Positions 26,362-36,272 of a stretch of DNA of 64,000 nt are shown here, in pieces (the first letter of the stretch is position 1; every line of letters begins with the position of its first letter). The position numbers were made by a program, and so were the translations under genes. The DNA lies in assembly GCA_003669585.1 (NCBI GenBank), contig QWOQ01000005.1, forward strand, positions 584,502 through 648,501. Direction: 5' to 3'. The notes beneath the pieces are model-generated. The model saw only the letters and a program-made list of their open reading frames with translations. It was not told the DNA's origin and did no database searches. The DNA is from Planctomycetota bacterium (lineage in GTDB: Bacteria > Planctomycetota > Planctomycetia > Pirellulales > UBA1268).

Positions 26362-26754
26362 GATCAACACTTTTTTTCGCGGCGCGACCAACTCAACGAG
26401 AGACTGGTACAGATGTTTTCACGCTGCGAGATCTCTGCTAATCGAGTGCCGCTCTCACTCAATGAGAATTTGTATTTTGCAAACGCCGTGCCAATCAAAT
26501 CGCAACTTTGTTCAGTGTTTGATCCTTTGGTGAATAAAAACCTTTTTTACGAACCGTTCTTCTACTTTTTTATTTTTTCTACAACAGTAAATGCATTTTG
26601 AAGTCGCCGATTCATTTGTCTCACTGCTCGACTGACAAGCAGGGACTGCCTTTTTTGTCAGCAGTCAGTTAAAAATAGTTTTCGCGTCTCTGATTGATCA
26701 TCGCAGTCCGTGTATCTTTACAATTTCTTTTTCACACGGTTTTTTGATGTTCTT
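26362..26754. other. Intergenic region, no gene seen
   Basis: About 390 bases between the small BON-like gene and the sensor kinase, AT-rich toward its right end. It includes the inverted repeat CTGACAA / TTGTCAG near 26633-26661. Promoters for both divergent genes should lie here; none is distinct. Confidence 0.4.
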
Positions 26755-27852
26755 ATGTCTCACTTTGAAACCGATACCTGCTCGCCACTGCCTCCCCTCG
26801 AACTTCTCTGGAAAAGTCTTACCGATAGCATCGAGTGTTCTATTGTCGTGATCGATCGCAGCTACAGAATTCAGTTCATCAACCGTTTCGAGGGGGGATG
26901 GGTGGCTGCGGACATGCTCGGCCGCAATGTGTTCGACTTTGTGCAGCCCTCTTCTGTGGAATACAGTCAAACGATGATTGAATCTGTTTTTCAAACGGGA
27001 CAGGCCTGTGCCTTTGACATAGAGAGCTTCGACGCTCCCAATCACCCTACTACGGTCTATTCTGTGCGAGCGGTTCCGATACAGATCAGCGGCGCCGTCG
27101 TCTCGGTCGTCGTCACATTGATCGACACACGTCTCGCTCAAGCGGCAGAAAGCCTACAGAGGGAGTCACAACAGAATCTGCAAAAACTTCTTACTCTGCA
27201 CGATCGCGAACGCCAGCTTATCTCGTATGAGATTCACGACGGACTGGCTCAATATCTCGCCGGTGCCGCAATGCAACTCGAGGCGTTTGACCATGCGTGT
27301 CGACCTCATTCCAAAAGTATTTTAACGGATTCTTTTCATTTCTTGGAGGAGGGACTCCGGCTCGTAGGGGCTTCCGTTGATGAGTCTCGCCGTTTGGTCA
27401 GCGGAATGCGTCCTTTGTCGCTTGACGAACTCGGAATTATTTCTGCAGTCGAAATTCTTGTTGACGAAGCGCGGATCGACATCCCACACGTTGAGTACTC
27501 ATGGTCAGAGGGGATTTTACGATTTTGTCCTGGCCTGGAAACCACCGTCTTTCGAATCGTTCAAGAATCGCTCACAAACATTCGCAAACACTCCGACGCG
27601 CACCGGGCAAGCGTGCGTCTTGAGCGACGTGGTGACAGTGACCTTGCGATCATCGTCACCGACGACGGTATTGGCTTCGATCTCACTGCCGTTGCGGCTA
27701 ATCACTTTGGGATCGAAGGCATTTGCCAGCGAGCCAAGATCTATGGCCGCGAAGCGCTCATCACCAGTTCGATCGGAAAAGGCAGCCGAGTTGAGGTCGT
27801 CTTGCCTTTTATCCCAGACACTCGCAATGAGCAGCAGTCCCAAATCATCTGA
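26755..27852 (+). CDS. PAS-domain NarX-type sensor histidine kinase
   Basis: 365 residues from the ATG at 26755; an in-frame GTG at 26710 is possible. A PAS domain (about 20-140; IVVIDRSYRIQFINR) is followed by a HisKA_3 dimerisation domain with H-box YEIHDGLAQYLAG and a GHKL ATPase domain with N-box QESLTNIRKHSDA, G1 DDGIGFD and a GxG-type loop (IGKGSRVEV). It autophosphorylates on His and normally pairs with a LuxR/NarL-type regulator, none of which is in the window. No membrane segments, so it is soluble. Confidence 0.9.
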   Translation: MSHFETDTCSPLPPLELLWKSLTDSIECSIVVIDRSYRIQFINRFEGGWVAADMLGRNVFDFVQPSSVEYSQTMIESVFQTGQACAFDIESFDAPNHPTTVYSVRAVPIQISGAVVSVVVTLIDTRLAQAAESLQRESQQNLQKLLTLHDRERQLISYEIHDGLAQYLAGAAMQLEAFDHACRPHSKSILTDSFHFLEEGLRLVGASVDESRRLVSGMRPLSLDELGIISAVEILVDEARIDIPHVEYSWSEGILRFCPGLETTVFRIVQESLTNIRKHSDAHRASVRLERRGDSDLAIIVTDDGIGFDLTAVAANHFGIEGICQRAKIYGREALITSSIGKGSRVEVVLPFIPDTRNEQQSQII

Positions 27853-27872
27853 CACGCTGTCGCTTACTGGCA

Positions 27873-28121
27873 TTAGACCGCCTTGCGAAATCCTTCTCGC
27901 GTGGCGTCGAGCGATCGACCGAGCCGGCGTCTACTCGCGCCTACACCCTGCTCAATGACACGCGGTTCTTTTCCAACAGCGAGTCGATCACGGAGCGATT
28001 GAGCAAGTGCGGGTCCGAGTTCTTCGCCATTTGTCCGGGTTCCAACGTCGTCTACTGCGTCGGCCAATCCGAGCACCACCGCCTGCCGCACTCCTTCACG
28101 GAGCCATTGAAAAAAACTCAT
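27873..28121 (-). CDS. Small conserved-looking protein of unknown function
   Basis: 82 residues from the ATG at 28121, preceded by AAGGAG at correct spacing. It reads MSFFQWLREGVRQAVVLG at the N-terminus, then an acidic/Gly stretch and a basic, Arg-rich C-terminus (GVGASRRRLGRSL). No domain recognised. It lies 158 bases after the FHA-GAF-PP2C gene on the same strand and converges on the sensor kinase 20 bases away. The strong ribosome binding site and the alternation of hydrophobic residues favour a real gene. Confidence 0.65.
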   Translation of the reverse strand: MSFFQWLREGVRQAVVLGLADAVDDVGTRTNGEELGPALAQSLRDRLAVGKEPRVIEQGVGASRRRLGRSLDATREGFRKAV

Positions 28122-28279
28122 CGACTCTCCTTGCAAACATGTATTTCTTGCCGGTTGAGAATCCGACAATCGCCGCACCCTTGTTCTCTCGGAAAACGTA
28201 TCGACCAACAAACGCTGCAGCTTTGTTCCGCGTTTGGTTCGTCGGGCTTCGGGTTCTGGGGAAACTCTGCGGGCTACAA

Positions 28280-29956
28280 TCAGGTTCTTCCCAGGCAGAC
28301 CAAACAGATGTCATCGCTGCGAATCTGTCCAGCAGTGTATCGCTCAACATCTTTGAGAATGCGTCGCCCTGTCTCCTCGGCCGAATCTGTCGGGGCTAAA
28401 CACATTTTCTCAAGCCTCTCCATGCCGTAGGGACGTTGATCCTGGTCCATCGCCTCGCTGATGCCGTCGGTATAGAGCACAACCACTGATCCAGCCGGCA
28501 ACGCAATGTCAATCGATTCGTACACCGCCTGAGAAACCACTCCCAGTGGGGTTCCCGCCGTGTCATCGCCATGGGTTTCGAGACGGCCATCGGGGGTTCG
28601 AACGTATGCCGGCATATGGCCAGCACTCACGAGCTTGGCTTTGTGTGCAATTGGATCAAGCACCAGAAAAATCGCCGTAGCAAACCGATCGTCCCAACCA
28701 CCTTTGCAAAAACTTTCATTGATGCGTGCAACAGCTGTAGAGAGATCTTCTTCTGAAGCGAGGCAATATCTGACATCCTTGGAAAGCGCCATCATCACAA
28801 GCGCCGCGGAGACGCCTTTTCCAGAAACATCCGCCAGCACAATCGCCAATCGCCCTCCCGACAGCGGAATATAATCGAAAAAATCTCCTCCGATCTCGCG
28901 TGCAGGCTCATAGAAATCGAACAACTGATACCCTGTCACGTCCGGTGGCTTGGACGGCAAGAGGCCTTGCTGCACCCGTTTCGCGAGATCGAGGTCTCGG
29001 TTCACCTGCTCTTGGCCTATTCTTTCTTCATAGGTTCTCGCCTGCTCGACCACACGAGAAGCCATGCCTGCAATTCCAGCGAGTACCTCCAGATCTTTTG
29101 CATCGAAACTATCACGAAGATCGAGCGTGTCGACGTGTATGACTCCGGTGACCACATCGTCTGATCGCACCAGCGGCACACACAGCAGCGAGCGAATCCG
29201 ACAATCGATCATGCTTTCGTTATTGGCTCCAAACTGAGAATCACTTGCGGCATCGGCCGAAAGAATGCCCCGTTTGGTCAAAACCACCTGCTGCAATAAT
29301 GAGACGCTCAACCTGATTGGACCGGGCTCAGGAACGGAACGAAGTTTTTTTGATCGAAGAATGAGTCGCTTTGATTTCATGTCACGAAGGAGCACGAAAC
29401 CTCGATCTGCTTTTGGGAACATTTCAAAAATGCCGTCGAGTAGTTTTGGGAGCACTTCTTCTAATGAAACACTCCCTCCGAGTGCCTTGTTGAGATTTAT
29501 GACAGCTCGAAGTTTGGCCTCAGTATTGAGAGCCATTGCCGCTTCACTTGCGACCGCCGGTACATCGACTTGCGACATAATTCGAGAACCATCGATTGCC
29601 GAGTCGATAAAATCATCTGGATTCGATGTTTCTGAACCAATGACATAGGCTTCTTCTGACGGTGTCGTTCCGGTGGTAAAGATCAGTGACTGCTCGCAAA
29701 TCTGGACTTCGTCCCCATCTTCGAGTCGCTTTTTTGCATCCACTCGAACACCATTGAGTGTCGTTCCGTTGCGACTGCTGAGGTCTTCGAGAAAATAGGT
29801 GTCGGTCTCAAGCACAATCGTTGCGTGCTGACGACTCACTGCCGATGTATCGAGCACGATGTCACAGGCCGGATGTCGACCGATGACAACCTTTTCTTTG
29901 GTGAGTGATACGCGTTCACCGGCGCGAGGTCCGGATCGAATTTGGAGAAAAGCCAC
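28280..29956 (-). CDS. FHA-GAF-PP2C (SpoIIE/RsbU-type) serine phosphatase
   Basis: 558 residues from a GTG. Domain order: FHA (about 1-95; phosphopeptide-binding VIGRHPACDIVLD, VSRQHA, SSRNGT), a linker, GAF (about 150-305; GFVLLRDMKSKRL), a short coiled segment (RVQQGLLPSKPPD) and a PP2C phosphatase (about 335-555) with metal-binding GGDFFDY, VLADVSGKGVSAAL and YTDGISEAMD. It is soluble. Such proteins dephosphorylate anti-anti-sigma factors or FHA-partner proteins of Ser/Thr kinase circuits. No STAS or kinase partner is adjacent. Confidence 0.94.
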   Translation of the reverse strand: MAFLQIRSGPRAGERVSLTKEKVVIGRHPACDIVLDTSAVSRQHATIVLETDTYFLEDLSSRNGTTLNGVRVDAKKRLEDGDEVQICEQSLIFTTGTTPSEEAYVIGSETSNPDDFIDSAIDGSRIMSQVDVPAVASEAAMALNTEAKLRAVINLNKALGGSVSLEEVLPKLLDGIFEMFPKADRGFVLLRDMKSKRLILRSKKLRSVPEPGPIRLSVSLLQQVVLTKRGILSADAASDSQFGANNESMIDCRIRSLLCVPLVRSDDVVTGVIHVDTLDLRDSFDAKDLEVLAGIAGMASRVVEQARTYEERIGQEQVNRDLDLAKRVQQGLLPSKPPDVTGYQLFDFYEPAREIGGDFFDYIPLSGGRLAIVLADVSGKGVSAALVMMALSKDVRYCLASEEDLSTAVARINESFCKGGWDDRFATAIFLVLDPIAHKAKLVSAGHMPAYVRTPDGRLETHGDDTAGTPLGVVSQAVYESIDIALPAGSVVVLYTDGISEAMDQDQRPYGMERLEKMCLAPTDSAEETGRRILKDVERYTAGQIRSDDICLVCLGRT

Positions 29957-30252
29957 GTTGAGAAACTCCAGAAGTTCTTACGGCAGGCGATCACTCAACG
30001 TCTTTTTTTTACAGTGCCACATCGAAAGACGAAACTTCCTGCAATGACGAATTATCTTCGGTTGTTTCTTTCGTCATGAAAAGAGGGCCGGCACAATCGT
30101 CGTGGACACTTGAGTTGATGATGCGAAACCAACGCCATGCTGAACATTTTTCGGCGGCACTGCTACAGACCAATTGCCGGTCTGATTCGTTGTCGGTACG
30201 CTTCGAGGATTCCTTGTTAGACCGACGGTTGTCGTTTTCCGATCAACACGTT
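29957..30252. other. Intergenic region upstream of tRNA-Gln
   Basis: About 295 bases between the phosphatase gene start and tRNA-Gln. No gene, hairpin or clear promoter stands out. It should contain promoters for both divergent units. Confidence 0.4.
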
Positions 30253-30323
30253 TGGGGAATTGTGTAACGGTAGCACGACTGGCTCTGAACCAGTTAGTCT
30301 AGGTTCGAATCCTAGTTCCCCAA
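30253..30323 (+). tRNA. tRNA-Gln (anticodon CTG)
   Basis: Cloverleaf with acceptor TGGGGAA/TTCCCCA, anticodon stem ACTGG/CCAGT around loop CTCTGAA (CTG, reading CAG), T arm CTAGG-TTCGAAT-CCTAG and discriminator A. Isolated; not part of a tRNA array. Confidence 0.96.
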
Positions 30324-30484
30324 TTTTAATTTCTGCCTCTACAAAAAGTCTAAAACACGCCTTTGCGAGAAATCATCCAAACGCTGAAAACACTCGGTGC
30401 TACCGCAGGAATGGTTTGGGCGCTCCCGCAACATCAGGCTTCCCACAGCGGGTGAGACCTTTATGCCTGCGCTGCTGTCACTGT

Positions 30485-31291
30485 TTACTGTGCCGACTGA
30501 CTGCGGGCCAATCGCAAACCCATAGTATTAAAGCGAACCGATGGAATCATATTGAAGCGATGTGCCGATCGGCAGATGACTGGCGTGTCTCTCCAACTGC
30601 CGCCTCTGTACACCCGGTATGCACCACTGCTTGGCCCAGCTGGATCGTCTCCCCCCGCAAGTGTTCCAAAACAATCCGAACACCATTCGAAGACATTTCC
30701 ATGCATGTCACAAAATCCCCAAGGATTTGGTTTTTTCTTGCCCACCTCGAGAGCATGTTGAGGAGCATTTTCTTCAAAGAATGCATGCTCATTGAGATTC
30801 GATCCGTCGTTGCCAAATGAAAACATGGTTGTTGACCCTGCACGGCAGGCGTATTCCCACTCGGCTTCCGTCGGGAGTCGATACCTTTCTTCAGCTGAAA
30901 GGCTTCCGTTGTCGCATTCTCGCTGGGTTAGTTTCTCACAAAATGCCGAACAATCATCCCACGACAGACACGCTGCGGGATAGTCATCTCCATGGCCAAC
31001 CCCTTTTTGATCAGCCCACGGTTGAGTCTCCATCACCTGCTTCCACTGACCTTGCGTCACTTCAGTTTTTCCAAGCCAATACCCAACTGTGATCGAAACA
31101 CGAACGGGATTTTCATTGTCCTTGCGTCCCTCTTCGCTTGCAGGACTTCCCATTTGATAAGTTCCCTCTCGAACTTCAATGAATTCAATGCCAATTGAGT
31201 TGGTTGATGTTATTGGTTTTCCATCTTCTGCAGACAGATTTGTTCCACAGACAAACGCAATAGCACAAATGTTCAGGGTAACGGTTCGCAT
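30485..31291 (-). CDS. Secreted SUMF1/formylglycine-generating-enzyme-fold protein
   Basis: 268 residues; the ATG at 31291 has AAGGA six bases upstream, while the in-frame ATG at 31297 is too close to it. Signal peptide about 1-21 (LNICAIAFVCGTNLSAE). The SUMF1 domain fills the rest: YQMGSPASEEGR, LGKTEVTQGQW, RYRLPTEAEWEYACRAG, DMHGNVFEWCSD, YRVYRGGSWRD. The two active-site cysteines of true formylglycine-generating enzymes are not at their expected place after GGSW, so sulfatase activation is doubtful. The family also includes carbohydrate- or peptide-binding members. Confidence 0.85.
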   Translation of the reverse strand: MRTVTLNICAIAFVCGTNLSAEDGKPITSTNSIGIEFIEVREGTYQMGSPASEEGRKDNENPVRVSITVGYWLGKTEVTQGQWKQVMETQPWADQKGVGHGDDYPAACLSWDDCSAFCEKLTQRECDNGSLSAEERYRLPTEAEWEYACRAGSTTMFSFGNDGSNLNEHAFFEENAPQHALEVGKKKPNPWGFCDMHGNVFEWCSDCFGTLAGGDDPAGPSSGAYRVYRGGSWRDTPVICRSAHRFNMIPSVRFNTMGLRLARSQSAQ

Positions 31292-31559
31292 GTGCATTCC
31301 TTTTGTTCATTGCTCTACATTCGTAACTTGAATTCCGCTGAAGGGGGACAGGTCAATCGACATTGGGGTTTGCTTTCTTCGCTAGGCCGAAAAAATCCTC
31401 GCTGAACATCCAGCCCAGCTCACTCGCGACAGGCTCATCCGCCAATATGTGTTACCATGTTGCGTCTCAATTTTTTCTTTCACTCGTTCGCCACTTGTGG
31501 AAGTTCCGTTGATCGGGCTATCCTCTTTAAAATAGTGACAGACCTGAATGAGGATGTTC

Positions 31560-34500
31560 ATGCAAAACTCAGCCCGCAGCTTCGCAGGGATTTGTCTGAT
31601 TGCTGCGTCACTGTTTTTCATTTGGTCCTCGGCGTTTGCAAATGATGTCACGTTTGAACGTGACATCCGTCCGATTCTCAGAGCCCACTGCTTTGATTGT
31701 CATGGGGCAACGGAGGAACCCAAGGGCGGCTTGGACTTGCGGCAAGTTCGCCGGATGCTGCAAGGCGGCGAATCTGGAACTGCGATCGTTCCAGCCAACG
31801 TCGATGCGAGCCTTTTGCTGCAACGAGTCCGTGCGGGAGAAATGCCGCCCGGCGAAACGAAGCTGACTCCAAAGGAAATCAATACGCTCACACTCTGGAT
31901 CGCAGGTGGAGTCAAAATCGCTCGGCCCGAACCAGACACGATCCCTCCGGGACTAGGAATTACTCCGGAAGAACGAGCTTTCTGGTCATTTCAACCGATT
32001 CAGCGACCAGCCGAGCCCGCTGTTCGCGATGATGTCCGTGGCCGTATTCGCAATCCGATCGATGCGTTTCTTCTCGCACGAATGCCGGAGGGTCTCACGT
32101 TTGCCGACGACGCCGATCGGCATACCTTGATTTTGCGTACTCACTTTGATCTCACGGGACTGCCTCCTTCGAGCGAGCAGCTTCAGCAGTGGATGAACGA
32201 TCCATCGGAAGACTGGTACGCGGGGCTGTTTGAATCCCTCTTGGTCTCCCCGAACTACGGTGAGCGTTGGGCGAGGCATTGGCTCGATGTGGCTGGCTAC
32301 GCGGATTCCGATGGCTACACTGCCAGCGATCTCGAACGACCTTGGGCTTGGAAGTATCGCGATTACGTCATTCGCGCCTTCAATGCCGACAAGCCATTTG
32401 ATCGATTCATAACCGAACAACTAGCCGGTGATGAACTATCCGGTCCTCAACAGGGTGATCTTACGAGCGCCCAAATCGAACTGCTGTCGGCCACTGGTTA
32501 TTTGCGCATGGCGGCCGATGGAACGGGCAGTGGAGAAGACAATCCAACGGGCCGCAATCAGACGATTGGCGACACGCTGAAGATCGTCAGCACGTCACTG
32601 CTGGGTCTCAGTGTCGGCTGTGCGCAGTGCCACGATCATCGCTACGATCCAATTCCTCAAACCGATTACTATGCCCTCCGAGCGATCTTTGCCCCAGCCA
32701 TGGACTGGCAGAATTGGCGCGTTCCTGCGCAGCGGATGGTGTCTTTGTACACGGAAGTCGATCGACAAAAGGCTGCAGCGGCCGGCGCGGAGGCGGGGGC
32801 CATTGGAACCCAGCGGGCCGCCAAAGAAAAGGAATATATGCTTCAGGCACTGGAGAAAGAGTTGCAGAAATATGCAGAGCCGCTGCGTGCCTCGTTGAAA
32901 GAAGCCTACGAAATCGAAGCCGGAAATCGCACGGCCGAACAAACTGATCTGCTTGCCAAATATCCGAGCGTCAATATTTCTCCGGGCGTGTTGTATCAGT
33001 ACTTGCCGGAAGCTGCTGAAGATCTGAAGAAGTATGACGCGAGAATCGCGGAGGCTAACGGAAAACGACCTGCCGAAGAATTTTTAGCCGTGCTCACGGA
33101 ACCAGCCGGGCATCTCCCAGACACGAACTTGTTCTATCGAGGGGAGTTTCTGCAGCCTCTGGCTGTTGTCCCGCCCGCCGCATTGACCGTGGCCTGTTCA
33201 GAGGACGCTCGTGTGGAATTTCCGCTTGACGATCCGTCGCTACCAACGTCCGGCCGCCGTCTGGCATTCGCGAAGTGGTTAACCAGTCGTGACAACCCAT
33301 TGATGGCACGAGTCATCGTAAACCGCATCTGGCTGCATCACTTCGGAAAGGGTCTGGTGCCGACGCCTGCGGACTTCGGCCGACTTGGCGTTCCGCCGAC
33401 GCATCCGGAACTGCTCGACTGGCTGGCTGATGAATTCGTCCAGAACGGCTGGAGTGTCAAGCATTTGCATCGGATCATTCTGTCGTCCTCCGCATGGCGG
33501 CAGTCGTCTCGTCGTGCCGCAATGCATCATGCGTTGGATCCCGACAATCAGTTCTATTCGCGTCAGTCGATCATGCGTCTGGATGCGGAGTTGGTACGAG
33601 ACCGCATGCTGGCCGTGACAGGTCGATTGAACCCACAGCAGTTTGGTTCCCCGGCTTCCATCACTGAAGACGATGCGGGCCAGATCGTGATCGACGACAA
33701 CGAGACGCGACGTAGCATGTACATTAAGGTTCGGCGTTCGCAGCCAGTCGCCATGCTGCAGTCTTTTGACGCGCCGGTCATGGACGTAAATTGCGAGCGG
33801 CGTCCGGTTTCAACCGTGGCCACGCAGTCTTTGATGCTGATGAATTCTAGTTCCGTCCTGAATCATGCGGCAAAACTCGCGGAGCGTTGTCGGGCCGAAG
33901 CCACTCCGATTCCGGATGATCAGTTGGCTAGCCTGCCGTTTCTCCCGGCACCGTCGCATGAAGCATGGCAGTATGGATACGGTGCGTTCAATGAAACGAC
34001 AAAACAGACCGAAACATTTACGCCGTTGCCGTTTTTCACTGGATCCCAGTGGCAGGCCAGCGCGGCCTTGCCAGACCCAACACTCGGTTTTGTTCTGCTG
34101 CACGCAACGGGTGGCCATCCGGATCAACCGAACCGGGCTGTGATTCGACGATGGGTGGCTCCACAGTCTGGAATGCTCACCATTTCTGGATCATTACAGC
34201 ACGGAAGCTCCAGCGGCGATGGCGTGCGAGGTCGCGTGGTTAGCAGTCGAGCGGCTTTGCTCGGTGAATGGACCTGTTTTAGCTCCACGGTCGACACTCC
34301 CGTCTCGGCAACAATCGTGGAAACCGGCGACACGCTCGACCTGATTGTTGACTGCCTAACCGAAATTACTTCCGATTCATTCCAGTGGACAGTGATCATC
34401 AGCCTGACGACGGCCGATGGAGCAGTCCAGTCGTTTGCTTCGAACGCTGGATTTCAGGGACCACCGGAGCCTCGCGGGCTGGTTGTCGGACAGGTGATAA

Positions 34501-34697
34501 AAGCTTGGCAGCTGGCATATTGCCGTCACCCGGAACTCGATGAAATGGTGACTTCCATGACCTTCCTCGCCGATCAAATTGGATACCTGCAAACCCACCG
34601 CGACCAAATCCCTGCTGGTCTCACAGCATCACAGCAAGCCCTGACGGATCTTTGTCAGGTGTTGCTGACATCGAATGAGTTTTTGTATTTAAAGTAG
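31560..34697 (+). CDS. PSD1-type planctomycete cytochrome c (PSCyt1-DUF1549-DUF1553)
   Basis: 1045 residues from the ATG at 31560, which has AGGA at SD distance; 31548 is possible. Signal peptide about 1-27. Order: one haem c site CFDCH within the PSCyt1 domain (about residues 40-110), DUF1549 (about 140-370; GERWARHWLDVAGYADSDG) and DUF1553 (about 540-800; LAFAKWLTSRDNPL, NRIWLHHFG). These exported proteins are a planctomycete/Verrucomicrobia hallmark; a role in periplasmic sugar or polysaccharide oxidation is suspected but unproved. The DUF1501 gene follows after 34 bases. The haem motif is intact. GC is richer than in flanking genes. Confidence 0.95.
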   Translation: MQNSARSFAGICLIAASLFFIWSSAFANDVTFERDIRPILRAHCFDCHGATEEPKGGLDLRQVRRMLQGGESGTAIVPANVDASLLLQRVRAGEMPPGETKLTPKEINTLTLWIAGGVKIARPEPDTIPPGLGITPEERAFWSFQPIQRPAEPAVRDDVRGRIRNPIDAFLLARMPEGLTFADDADRHTLILRTHFDLTGLPPSSEQLQQWMNDPSEDWYAGLFESLLVSPNYGERWARHWLDVAGYADSDGYTASDLERPWAWKYRDYVIRAFNADKPFDRFITEQLAGDELSGPQQGDLTSAQIELLSATGYLRMAADGTGSGEDNPTGRNQTIGDTLKIVSTSLLGLSVGCAQCHDHRYDPIPQTDYYALRAIFAPAMDWQNWRVPAQRMVSLYTEVDRQKAAAAGAEAGAIGTQRAAKEKEYMLQALEKELQKYAEPLRASLKEAYEIEAGNRTAEQTDLLAKYPSVNISPGVLYQYLPEAAEDLKKYDARIAEANGKRPAEEFLAVLTEPAGHLPDTNLFYRGEFLQPLAVVPPAALTVACSEDARVEFPLDDPSLPTSGRRLAFAKWLTSRDNPLMARVIVNRIWLHHFGKGLVPTPADFGRLGVPPTHPELLDWLADEFVQNGWSVKHLHRIILSSSAWRQSSRRAAMHHALDPDNQFYSRQSIMRLDAELVRDRMLAVTGRLNPQQFGSPASITEDDAGQIVIDDNETRRSMYIKVRRSQPVAMLQSFDAPVMDVNCERRPVSTVATQSLMLMNSSSVLNHAAKLAERCRAEATPIPDDQLASLPFLPAPSHEAWQYGYGAFNETTKQTETFTPLPFFTGSQWQASAALPDPTLGFVLLHATGGHPDQPNRAVIRRWVAPQSGMLTISGSLQHGSSSGDGVRGRVVSSRAALLGEWTCFSSTVDTPVSATIVETGDTLDLIVDCLTEITSDSFQWTVIISLTTADGAVQSFASNAGFQGPPEPRGLVVGQVIKAWQLAYCRHPELDEMVTSMTFLADQIGYLQTHRDQIPAGLTASQQALTDLCQVLLTSNEFLYLK

Positions 34698-34731
34698 ACT
34701 TCCCTCACCCCAGCTCACAAATCTCTCCCTT

Positions 34732-36177
34732 ATGAATACTCCATTTTCTATGTCGCGCCGATCATTCCTTGAGCACAACGCGATGGGAATCGGATCGGTC
34801 GCGTTGGCTTGGTTGATACAGCAGGAAGCGGCTCGCGCTGTACCACCTGCGATCAAGCAGAAGCCAGTGACGGACCTAAAGCCACGCGTACCGCAGGCTC
34901 AGCCTCAGGCTCGCGCTATGATTTCGCTGTTTCAGCATGGTGGCCCGTCGCACATGGATCTGACTGATCCCAAGCCAGAATTGACAAAGTTCTCTGGGAC
35001 TGACTATCCGGGAGAAGTGCAGTTCAGTTTCGTGAATCAGGCCAGCAAGAAACTCTTGGGCAGTCCATTTCAATTTCACAAGCATGGCGAATGTGGAACA
35101 GAGATTTCCGAGTTGTTGCCCCACACCGCGGATATCGTCGATGACATTTGCCTGATTCGCAGTATGCACACCGGAGCCAATGGTCATGAAGTGTCGATTC
35201 GGTATTTTCATGGCGGAATTCCGGGGGTGCTCGGACGGCCGCATTTTGCGTCATGGCTGTTGTACGCGCTCGGATCGGAGACGCAGGATTTGCCGGCATA
35301 TATGGTGCTGACCGATCCGGGCGGACATCCGGTGGATGGTGTGAACAACTGGTCAAACGGGTTCATGCCACCGTTGTTTCAGGGGACCGTGTTGCGTCCC
35401 AAAGAACCTCGCATTCTCAATCTCGCTGCTCCGTCACATCTCCAAGGTACGCTGCAGCAGCAAAATCTGGCGTTGCTTCAAAAGCTCAATTCACGACATT
35501 TGGAACAAACCGGCGGTGACGCAGATCTGGAAGCCCGCATTGCCAGTTATGAACTGGCTGCCAGAATGCAGACATCTGCGACGGAGGCTTTGGACATCAG
35601 TCAGGAAACACAGGCCACTCAGAATCTTTACGGACTAGACAATGATGCGACTCGGGAATATGGAACGCGGTGTCTCATCGCCCGTCGGCTTGTCGAACGT
35701 GGTGTGCGGTTTGTGCAATTGTTTCTTGCCGGTCAGCCGTGGGATAATCACTCGAGCATTGGTACATCGCTTCCGGCCATATGTCAGCGTGTGGACAAGC
35801 CATCTGCGGCCCTCGTTACCGACCTCAAACAGCGAGGTTTGCTCGATTCTACGATCGTCCACTGGGGCGGAGAAATCGGACGACTCCCAGTAACGCAGGT
35901 CATGGGCGACCAGGCTTCTGCCGGCCGCGACCACAATGGCCAAGGCTTCAGCACCTGGCTTGCCGGTGGTGGCATCAAAGGCGGAATGACGTGGGGGAAC
36001 ACCGACGAATTCGGCCATCGTGCCGTTGAGAACGTGGTCACGCCCAACGACTTTCAAGCCACGCTCATGTCGCTCTTTGGACTCGACCATTCAAAACTGA
36101 TTTACCACCACAACGGACAACCTCAGGGACTCACCGCAAATCGACCCGCAAAAATCGTGACCGAACTTCTGCTTTAA
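34732..36177 (+). CDS. DUF1501 (sulfatase-like) Tat-exported protein
   Basis: 481 residues. N-terminal twin-arginine signal MSRRSFLEHNAMGIGSVALA, then the DUF1501 domain: ISLFQHGGPSHMDLTDPKP, SMHTGANGHEVSI, HFASWLLYALGSE, VHWGGEIGRLPV, RDHNGQGFSTWLAGGG. The fold resembles alkaline phosphatase/sulfatase superfamily members. It is regularly paired with PSD1-type genes, as here (gap 34 bases). Activity unknown. Probably exported folded through the Tat system, whose TatA-like components are encoded near 7000. Confidence 0.95.
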   Translation: MNTPFSMSRRSFLEHNAMGIGSVALAWLIQQEAARAVPPAIKQKPVTDLKPRVPQAQPQARAMISLFQHGGPSHMDLTDPKPELTKFSGTDYPGEVQFSFVNQASKKLLGSPFQFHKHGECGTEISELLPHTADIVDDICLIRSMHTGANGHEVSIRYFHGGIPGVLGRPHFASWLLYALGSETQDLPAYMVLTDPGGHPVDGVNNWSNGFMPPLFQGTVLRPKEPRILNLAAPSHLQGTLQQQNLALLQKLNSRHLEQTGGDADLEARIASYELAARMQTSATEALDISQETQATQNLYGLDNDATREYGTRCLIARRLVERGVRFVQLFLAGQPWDNHSSIGTSLPAICQRVDKPSAALVTDLKQRGLLDSTIVHWGGEIGRLPVTQVMGDQASAGRDHNGQGFSTWLAGGGIKGGMTWGNTDEFGHRAVENVVTPNDFQATLMSLFGLDHSKLIYHHNGQPQGLTANRPAKIVTELLL

Positions 36178-36250
36178 AGGTGTCAAAACCGTTTCTTGTG
36201 CATGTGCTTTATATTGAAAAACGACATTAGAAACGATCCCTGACACCTTT
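36176..36250. repeat. REP-like palindrome between DUF1501 and adenylate cyclase genes
   Basis: Ten-base inverted repeat AAAGGTGTCA (36176-36185) / TGACACCTTT (36241-36250), with a second inner pair CGTTTC / GAAACG. The arms read AAAGGTGTCAAAACCGTTTC and, from the other side, AAAGGTGTCAGGGATCGTTTC-like, i.e. two copies of one palindrome unit. The 5' arm overlaps the DUF1501 stop codon. A related arm sits after the cyclase (37404-37418). Could serve as a terminator. Confidence 0.5.
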
Positions 36251-36272
36251 GTTTTGCTCTCTACAGACACTC

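Noticed and set aside
30260-30820. 186-residue plus-strand frame overlapping tRNA-Gln and the SUMF1 gene
   Set aside because: It begins inside the tRNA and is antisense to conserved SUMF1 motifs.
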